Below, piece after piece: positions 48,272-53,934 of a stretch of DNA of 53,934 nucleotides. The notes under the pieces were generated by a model. That model had not been told where the DNA came from. It ran no database searches and was given only the letters and a program-made list of their open reading frames with translations. This DNA comes from Flavobacterium sp. KMS (GTDB taxonomy: Bacteria; Bacteroidota; Bacteroidia; Flavobacteriales; Flavobacteriaceae), in the NCBI RefSeq assembly GCF_000813005.1, contig NZ_JSYP01000025.1:1-53934 (forward strand). The letters run 5' to 3'. Made by a program: the position numbers and the translations under genes. Positions within the stretch are counted from its first letter, which is position 1. Each line of letters starts with the position of its first letter.

Positions 48272-50671
48272 ATGTATGTAGTAAAAAGAGATGGCCACAA
48301 AGAGCCCGTAATGTTTGATAAGATTACAGAAAGAATCAAAAAATTGTGTTACGGGTTAAATGAACTTGTAGATCCTGTTAAGGTAGCTATGCGCGTTATC
48401 GAGGGATTGTATGATGGTGTTTCGACTTCGGAACTAGATAATCTTGCTGCCGAAACTGCAGCTTCAATGACGATTGCACATCCGGATTATGCTCAATTGG
48501 CTGCTCGTATTGCAATTTCAAACTTACACTCTAATACTAAAAAATCGTTCTCTGAAACGATGAAGGATATGTATAACTACGTAAATCCAAGAAATGGTCA
48601 AGAAGCACCACTTCTTTCGGATGAAGTATTTAAAGTAATTCAGGAAAATGCTGAGTTTTTAGATTCGCATATCATATACACAAGAGATTTTAATTACGAC
48701 TACTTTGGTTTTAAAACCCTGGAGCGTTCGTATTTGCTTAAAATAAATGGTAAGATTGTCGAGAGACCACAACATATGTTAATGCGTGTGTCTGTAGGTA
48801 TTCACCTTGATGATTTAAAATCGGTAATGGAAACATACGACTTAATGTCGAAGAAATTCTTTACCCATGCAACGCCTACATTATTTAATGCAGGAACTCC
48901 AAAACCTCAAATGTCATCTTGTTTCCTTCTTGCAATGCAAGACGATAGTATCGATGGAATTTACGATACGTTGAAACAAACGGCAAAAATTTCTCAATCG
49001 GCTGGAGGAATCGGACTTTCTATTCATAATGTACGTGCTACAGGTTCTTACATTCGTGGAACTAACGGAACTTCAAACGGGATTGTTCCTATGTTGAGAG
49101 TATTCAACGATACAGCACGTTATGTAGATCAAGGAGGAGGAAAACGTAAAGGAAGTTTTGCGATTTATATCGAGACCTGGCATGCAGATATCTTTGAATT
49201 TTTGGATTTAAAGAAAAACACAGGAAAAGAAGAAATGCGTGCGAGAGATTTATTCTTCGCCATGTGGACTTCTGATTTATTCATGAGACGTGTGCAAGAA
49301 GATGCTTCTTGGACATTAATGTGCCCTAACGAATGTCCTGGATTATATGATGTTTACGGAGAAGAATTCGAAACAATGTACCTTGACTATGAATTTAGAG
49401 GAAAAGGAAGAAAAACAATCCGTGCTCGTGAATTATGGGAGAAAATTCTTGAATCACAAATCGAGACCGGAACACCGTATATGTTGTACAAAGATGCAGC
49501 AAACCGTAAATCTAACCACAAGAACTTAGGAACAATTCGTTCATCAAACTTGTGTACTGAGATTATGGAGTTCACATCTAAAGATGAAATCGCAGTTTGT
49601 AACCTGGCTTCTATTTCGTTGCCAATGTTTATCGAGAACGGAAAATTTGATCACGAAGCGCTTTACAACGTTACAAAACGTGTAACACGTAACTTAAACA
49701 AAGTAATCGACAGAAACTACTATCCAGTAAAAGAAGCTGAGAATTCTAATATGCGTCACCGTCCGGTAGGACTTGGTGTGCAAGGATTAGCAGATGCTTT
49801 TATCTTGTTGCGTATGCCGTTTACAAGTGATGAGGCTAAGAAATTAAACCAAGAGATTTTCGAAACATTATACTTTGCAGCTGTAACCGCATCTATGGAA
49901 ATGGCTCAGGAAGAAGGACCATATTCTACATTTGCTGGATCTCCAATGTCACAAGGAGAATTTCAATACAATATGTGGGGAATGAAAGACGAAGAGTTAT
50001 CAGGACGTTGGGACTGGGCTTCGTTACGTAAAGAAGTAATGGAACATGGAGTTCGTAACTCATTATTGGTTGCTCCGATGCCAACAGCTTCGACTTCACA
50101 AATCTTAGGAAACAATGAAGCTTTCGAGCCTTACACATCTAATATTTACACTCGTCGTGTATTATCTGGTGAATTCATCGTTGTAAACAAACACTTGCTA
50201 GAAGATTTAGTAAAACTTGGATTGTGGAACGAAACATTGAAGCAAGAAATCATGCGTCATAATGGATCAGTTCAAAACATTGATATTATCCCGCAAGACT
50301 TAAAAGATCTTTATAAAACTGTTTGGGAAATGTCGATGAAAGATATTATCGATATGTCACGCCAAAGAGGATATTTTATAGATCAATCGCAATCATTAAA
50401 CTTGTTTATGCAAGATGCGAATTATTCTAAACTGACGTCAATGCACTTTTACGCTTGGCAATCAGGTTTAAAAACAGGAATGTATTACCTACGTACCAAA
50501 TCGGCTGTAGATGCAATTAAATTTACATTAAACAACGATAAAAAAGAAGAAGATGCACCAGCAGCAGCTTTGGTTCCGGAAACAGAATCAATAAGCGTTG
50601 AGGATTACAAAGCAATGTTGCTAAAAGCACAAGCAGGAGATCCAGACGATTGTGAAATGTGTGGTTCTTAA
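48272..50671 (+). CDS. nrdA: Ribonucleoside-diphosphate reductase, class I, alpha subunit
   Basis: This 799-residue catalytic subunit reduces ribonucleoside diphosphates. An N-terminal ATP-cone (about 1-90; MYVVKRDGHKEPVMFDKITE) provides activity control. The barrel domain has PQMSSCFLLAMQDDSIDGIY and GIGLSIHNVRATGSYIRGTN. The catalytic segment is NLCTEIMEFTSKDEIAVCNL (Asn, Cys and Glu of the active site), followed by MPTASTSQILGNNEAFEPYT. The C-terminal redox pair DDCEMCGS (CxxC) accepts electrons from thioredoxin. It lies 281 bases after nrdB, with an RNA-like intergenic region between, and ends before a terminator at 50730. Confidence 0.96.
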   Translation: MYVVKRDGHKEPVMFDKITERIKKLCYGLNELVDPVKVAMRVIEGLYDGVSTSELDNLAAETAASMTIAHPDYAQLAARIAISNLHSNTKKSFSETMKDMYNYVNPRNGQEAPLLSDEVFKVIQENAEFLDSHIIYTRDFNYDYFGFKTLERSYLLKINGKIVERPQHMLMRVSVGIHLDDLKSVMETYDLMSKKFFTHATPTLFNAGTPKPQMSSCFLLAMQDDSIDGIYDTLKQTAKISQSAGGIGLSIHNVRATGSYIRGTNGTSNGIVPMLRVFNDTARYVDQGGGKRKGSFAIYIETWHADIFEFLDLKKNTGKEEMRARDLFFAMWTSDLFMRRVQEDASWTLMCPNECPGLYDVYGEEFETMYLDYEFRGKGRKTIRARELWEKILESQIETGTPYMLYKDAANRKSNHKNLGTIRSSNLCTEIMEFTSKDEIAVCNLASISLPMFIENGKFDHEALYNVTKRVTRNLNKVIDRNYYPVKEAENSNMRHRPVGLGVQGLADAFILLRMPFTSDEAKKLNQEIFETLYFAAVTASMEMAQEEGPYSTFAGSPMSQGEFQYNMWGMKDEELSGRWDWASLRKEVMEHGVRNSLLVAPMPTASTSQILGNNEAFEPYTSNIYTRRVLSGEFIVVNKHLLEDLVKLGLWNETLKQEIMRHNGSVQNIDIIPQDLKDLYKTVWEMSMKDIIDMSRQRGYFIDQSQSLNLFMQDANYSKLTSMHFYAWQSGLKTGMYYLRTKSAVDAIKFTLNNDKKEEDAPAAALVPETESISVEDYKAMLLKAQAGDPDDCEMCGS

Positions 50672-50729
50672 TCTTTTTTTAGAAGATAGAAAATAGAATA
50701 AAAAGAAAAGATTTATTCTTAGTTAATAG

Positions 50730-50758
50730 AAAGCAGTTATCATTATGATAGCTGCTTT
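50730..50758 (+). terminator. Terminator of the nrd operon
   Basis: A 13-bp stem with one wobble pair (AAAGCAGTTATCA and TGATAGCTGCTTT), a three-base loop and a T run lie 59 bases after the nrdA stop. The rest of the 393-base gap up to 51064 holds the repeat at 50776 and AT-rich sequence with no gene. Confidence 0.85.
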
Positions 50759-50775
50759 TTTTTGCACAAACTTGC

Positions 50776-50847
50776 CATCTCGAAGAATGAGAGATCTCCA
50801 CGAGTAGCTCGCTAATCTTGTCCTTCATCGTCAGGAAAGACAAGATT
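50776..50847. repeat. Degenerate copy of the dispersed palindromic repeat plus a hairpin
   Basis: Bases 50776-50810 match the left arm of the repeat at 53670-53704 at 29 of 35 positions, all differences being transitions (CATCTCGAAGAATGAGAGAT against CATTTCGAGGAACGAGAAAT). The matching right arm is missing. It is followed by a separate hairpin, AATCTTGTC (50814-50822) with GACAAGATT (50839-50847). Confidence 0.7.
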
Positions 50848-51064
50848 GAGAAAAAACTTTGCGAAATAACTCCATGCCAGAAGAAAGGCAAACTTGTAGA
50901 GTGTATCAATAAATATAGAGTAAATACTCAATTTTCTCAAGGGCAATATTGAATCTATAAATAGCGTTTTTAATCTTAGAGCCTTAGCAACTAAGAATCT
51001 CAGAACCTCCCTTTTAAACCTTTAATTAAAAACAAAGTCTTATTCTCAAATAAATTCCTGCGTT

Positions 51065-52462
51065 ATGAAAAAAAGCAATGTTTGGTCGTTACGATTGGGT
51101 TTTTCAGGTAAAGAATCCGATAAGATTGAAAAACTAGGATTAGAAAAATTTCTAAAGCATTCCTATGATTCAAAATTCGACAAACAACTTCCTGCTTTTT
51201 TAGACGATGATCCCAAAACACTTGTAGAACTTAAAGAACTACGCGAATCTATAAAAACAGCTGACTCAGAAGCTAAAAAGAAGGCTCTTAAAAAAGAAAT
51301 CTATTCGGCTGTTGAATTAAAAAAATGGTGGATTGCCAAAATGCGAAACGATGAATTTCCGTTACGCGAAAACATGGTTTGTTTCTGGCACAATCACTTC
51401 GTATCTACTTCTCAAAAAGTAAAAGTTAATTATTGGATTTACCAGCACAATATGATTTTGCGTGAGCATGCTTTCGGGAACTTCAAAGAACTCACTAAGC
51501 AAATCATAAAATCGAATGCAATGGTGAGGTACTTGGATAATGTTGATAATAAAAAAGGGAAATACAACGAAAATCTAAGTCGTGAATTACTTGAATTGTT
51601 TACAATTGGAATTAGAAACTATTCTGAAAATGATGTTAAAAACGGAGCAAGAGCTTTGGCTGGACTTAATTATGGAGATGATGGTGCAGTTTACAGGCGC
51701 TTTGCAGAAGATGATACCGATAAGACGTATTTTGGAAAAACGGGAAATTGGAAAGCAGATGATTTAGTTGATATAATTTTTGAGCAGAAAAGTATTCCGT
51801 ATTTAATTACCCGAAAAATTCTGAAATGGTTTATTTATGATAATCCGTCAGAAGAATTAGTGACCTATTATGGCGATTATTTTAGGAAAGTGAAGTTTGA
51901 AATAGAACCGTTGCTAACTAAAATTTTTACCGAAGAATATGGTAAAGATGTTTCTGGAACCAAAATAAAAGATCCGTTAGTATATATTTTACAACTCCTA
52001 GAAGAATTGCATATTGATGATCTCGATGACGGTATGGTTATGTTTTTTCTGAAACAGCAAGGAATGGATTTATATAATCAGGTGAATGTAAAAGGTTGGG
52101 ATGGCGGAAATTCATGGCTGACTTCTCAAGTTTATTTGCAACGAAACAACACCTCAGATTTACTTTGTAGCGGAAGAAGTATTACGAAAAAAGTACTGAA
52201 TACAATGAGTGGTGAAAGTGAGAAGCCGAAGGCAGAATTTGATAAAATTGATGTCAAAATTGATTTTGATTCTAGTGGGAGTAATAAAACAATTATCACC
52301 GAATTGTCTAACAGGTTATTATTTAAAGTAGATGAATCGGTACAAAAAGACATGGAGGATTTACTTAAATATGATTTTGATCCAAAGGATTCTCATGCCA
52401 ATTATGCAGTAATCCGACTGTTTAATTACATTACAAAGTTGCCAGAATATCAATTAATCTAG
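51065..52462 (+). CDS. DUF1800-family protein
   Basis: This 465-residue helical protein has the DUF1800 hallmarks LKKWWIAKMRNDEFPLRENM then VCFWHNHFVST, YNENLSRELLELFTIGIRNY, NDVKNGARALAGLNYGDDGA and WDGGNSWLTS. No signal peptide is apparent at the chosen ATG. DUF1800 genes occur in many Gram-negatives immediately before a DUF1501 gene, as here (12-base gap). The pair is thought to act together at or beyond the envelope, but no activity is established. The upstream region contains a degenerate dispersed repeat. Confidence 0.9.
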   Translation: MKKSNVWSLRLGFSGKESDKIEKLGLEKFLKHSYDSKFDKQLPAFLDDDPKTLVELKELRESIKTADSEAKKKALKKEIYSAVELKKWWIAKMRNDEFPLRENMVCFWHNHFVSTSQKVKVNYWIYQHNMILREHAFGNFKELTKQIIKSNAMVRYLDNVDNKKGKYNENLSRELLELFTIGIRNYSENDVKNGARALAGLNYGDDGAVYRRFAEDDTDKTYFGKTGNWKADDLVDIIFEQKSIPYLITRKILKWFIYDNPSEELVTYYGDYFRKVKFEIEPLLTKIFTEEYGKDVSGTKIKDPLVYILQLLEELHIDDLDDGMVMFFLKQQGMDLYNQVNVKGWDGGNSWLTSQVYLQRNNTSDLLCSGRSITKKVLNTMSGESEKPKAEFDKIDVKIDFDSSGSNKTIITELSNRLLFKVDESVQKDMEDLLKYDFDPKDSHANYAVIRLFNYITKLPEYQLI

Positions 52463-52474
52463 AAGTTTAAAGTT

Positions 52475-53644
52475 ATGAACAGAAGGAATTTTATATCGAT
52501 AACAGGAACGTTTACTGGTGGAATGCTTTTGCTTCCTGATTTTTTGCATGCTTATGGCTCTCAAAATAATTTGGTAATTGGGGAACAATGTGTTGTATTT
52601 GTCCAGCTTAATGGAGGGAATGACGGATTGAATACTTTTATTCCGTACGATAATCCGTTGTATTATGATTTGAGAACAAAAATTGCTTTGGGTAAAGATG
52701 TTGTGATAGGAAAAAATAAAGGAATGGCGTTTCATCCTTCTTTAAAAGATTTTGCTCAAATGCAGCAAAATGGAGATTTAACAGTAATTCAGAATGTAGG
52801 TTATCCAGAGCCAATTCGGTCGCATTTTCGTAGTCAGGAAATTTGGCAAACAGCAACAGATTCTAATAAATATATAAATGAAGGATGGTTGGGACGATAT
52901 TTGGATTTGCAATGTAAAGAACATCAGGCAACGGCTGGGATTAATCTTGACACAATAGATAATCTGGCTTTGAAAGGAGTAGAGCCCAATTCAATCACAG
53001 TTAAAGATCCAAACCGATTTAAGGTAAAATCAGATAAAGAAGAGAATGTAACATTGTCGAATAATCCGCAATTAGATTTTGTTCGAAAAATAGCTAATTC
53101 AGTTATTGAAGGATCTGATGAAATTCAGAAAGCATTGGCAAAATCTAAAACGGAAATAAGTTATCCTAAAACAGAATTGTCTAAAAATCTAGAATGGATT
53201 GGTAGATTAATAAAAGGAAATTTAAATTCAAAAGTGTATTATACCTCACTTGGTGGATTTGACACACATGATAATCAGCTTGCTATTCATGAGAAAAAAT
53301 TATCCGATTTGAATGATGCTTTGTATGCTTTTTATCAGGATTTAAAACAGGCACAATTACTTCAAAATGTTACGGTTGTTGTGTTTTCGGAATTTGGAAG
53401 AAGAGTAAAAGACAACGGAAATGGAACAGATCACGGAACAGCAGCGCCGATGTTTATTATAGGAGGGAATAATAAAGGAACAATTTTAGGGAACAATCCA
53501 GATTTGTCTAATTTGGATAACGGGGACTTAAAATATGAAATTGATTTTAGAAGTGTATATGCTTCCTTATTACAGCAAAAAATGAATTTTGATTATTCTA
53601 AAATTGGAATAAATAATAAGCCTGTTGGCGGATTGTTCTCGTAA
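52475..53644 (+). CDS. DUF1501-family exported protein
   Basis: This 389-residue protein has an N-terminal twin-arginine-like signal (MNRRNFISITGTFTGGMLLL; the pair is R3-R4 followed by N-F-I, close to the RRxFL pattern). The DUF1501 domain belongs to the alkaline-phosphatase/sulfatase superfamily fold. It has VFVQLNGGNDGLNTFIPY, GYPEPIRSHFRSQEIWQTA, YTSLGGFDTHDNQLAIHEKK and VVVFSEFGRRVKDNGNGTDH then GTAAPMFIIGG. The FDTHDNQ and DHGT segments are in the metal-site positions. The pair with DUF1800 and the export signal suggest a periplasmic or surface enzyme with unknown substrate. Confidence 0.9.
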   Translation: MNRRNFISITGTFTGGMLLLPDFLHAYGSQNNLVIGEQCVVFVQLNGGNDGLNTFIPYDNPLYYDLRTKIALGKDVVIGKNKGMAFHPSLKDFAQMQQNGDLTVIQNVGYPEPIRSHFRSQEIWQTATDSNKYINEGWLGRYLDLQCKEHQATAGINLDTIDNLALKGVEPNSITVKDPNRFKVKSDKEENVTLSNNPQLDFVRKIANSVIEGSDEIQKALAKSKTEISYPKTELSKNLEWIGRLIKGNLNSKVYYTSLGGFDTHDNQLAIHEKKLSDLNDALYAFYQDLKQAQLLQNVTVVVFSEFGRRVKDNGNGTDHGTAAPMFIIGGNNKGTILGNNPDLSNLDNGDLKYEIDFRSVYASLLQQKMNFDYSKIGINNKPVGGLFS

Positions 53645-53670
53645 GTTTTATTTTCTGTCCACAATATTTC

Positions 53671-53764
53671 ATTTCGAGGAACGAGAAATCTCCACAAGTA
53701 ACTCCATTCGCAGAATCGTCAATCTTTATCGAGCTTCTTGCGGAGATTTCTCGTTCCTCGAAAT
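53671..53764. repeat. Dispersed palindromic repeat with 23-bp perfect arms
   Basis: The arms 53671-53693 and 53742-53764 are exact complements over 23 bases (they begin ATTTCGAGGAACGAGA), extended imperfectly toward the centre (ACAAGTAACTC against GAGCTTCTTGC). There is no coding potential inside. A degenerate half copy lies at 50776, so the two copies flank the DUF1800/DUF1501 pair. Confidence 0.85.
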
Positions 53765-53784
53765 TGTAAATGTTAGATATTTCG

Positions 53785-53817
53785 GTAACAAAATTTAACT
53801 TTAATAAATTTTGTTAC
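53785..53817. repeat. Perfect inverted repeat abutting the last start codon
   Basis: Thirteen-bp arms GTAACAAAATTTA (53785-53797) and its complement (53805-53817) with a seven-base spacer end one base before ATG 53819. It could be an operator, a translational hairpin or part of an insertion-sequence end. Confidence 0.7.
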
Positions 53818-53818
53818 G

Positions 53819-53934
53819 ATGAGAAATAATAGTCAAGATTCCACTTTAGAGCGAAACTATTTAGAAAAGTATCGTTTTTTAATAAAAGAATATGAACAGG
53901 TGAAAAACAAAACTCATCCTTTGCATAAAAAAGC
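53819..53934 (+). CDS. N-terminus of a probable IS481-like/integrase-core transposase (partial)
   Basis: Thirty-eight residues are visible before the window ends, beginning MRNNSQDSTLERNYLEKYRF and then LIKEYEQVKNKTHPLHKKA. I recall the pattern ERNYLEKYRFLIKEYEQVK from the N-terminus of Bacteroidota transposases with an HTH plus DDE integrase core. This is memory-based, and the fragment holds no catalytic residue. A TGT at 53766 or 53771, just after the palindromic repeat, could be the left end of the element. Confidence 0.45.
   Translation, partial: MRNNSQDSTLERNYLEKYRFLIKEYEQVKNKTHPLHKK

Overview
The window reads as chromosomal DNA from a low-GC Bacteroidota, most likely Flavobacterium or a close relative. 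The evidence is the TAnnTTTG-type -7 promoter elements, the near absence of Shine-Dalgarno sequences, a type IX secretion sorting domain, a SprA-like outer-membrane protein, a TonB receptor/lipoprotein pair, and families largely restricted to this phylum (DUF4271, DUF4296, DUF2931). I see no rRNA, tRNA or CRISPR array.

Layout. 1-527: wreck of a DUF2931-type gene. 540-6974 (minus): two 756-residue paralogous cation/proton antiporters enclosing an SMR transporter and a LytS/LytR-type two-component pair. 7173-9539: RND/MMPL-type exporter. 9575-18323: mostly housekeeping genes (Lrp/AsnC regulator, uroporphyrinogen-III synthase plus DUF4271, polyprenol-phosphate glycosyltransferase, dihydroorotase plus DUF4296 lipoprotein, SDR epimerase, beta-barrel protein, TyrS). 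18395-19800: LuxE-like protein and a minimal T9SS-CTD protein. 19908-27629: a probable phosphate-starvation cluster (lipoprotein, TonB receptor, PhoB/PhoR-like pair, OprO/P-type porin). 27659-32968: GT28-like glycosyltransferase, a secreted K/T/A-rich protein, and a SprA-like outer-membrane protein. 33070-36539: an SdpABC-like antimicrobial peptide locus with a candidate immunity gene and two XRE regulators. 36611-46670: aspartokinase, GNAT, fructose-1,6-bisphosphatase, TerB, HupE, dCMP deaminase, S41 protease, small proteins, FAD protein, MarC, DUF3109. 47013-50671: class I ribonucleotide reductase (nrdB, nrdA). 51065-53644: DUF1800/DUF1501 pair, flanked by copies of one repeat family. 53819-end: start of a probable transposase.

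Two observations stand out. First, the minus-strand operon at 35592-33070 encodes, in order, an SdpC-like prepeptide, an SdpA-like protein, an SdpB-like membrane protein and a one-helix DUF5808 protein. This is the gene set of the Bacillus SDP cannibalism toxin, rebuilt with a lipoprotein-type precursor that lacks the disulfide cysteines, and with a possible minimal immunity protein in place of SdpI. Second, three promoters around the PhoB/PhoR-like genes (lipoprotein, TonB receptor, porin) carry in-phase 11-bp repeats of TAACA-like half-sites. In all three the last repeat ends exactly 9 bp before a -7 element, which defines a candidate Pho box for this lineage and ties the three genes to the adjacent regulator.

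The intergenic regions are rich in palindromes and dispersed repeats, including a nested inverted repeat of about 340 bp at 43837-44180. Several reading frames can be extended upstream with GTG or TTG codons, but the -7 element lies inside the extension, so I chose the inner ATG.
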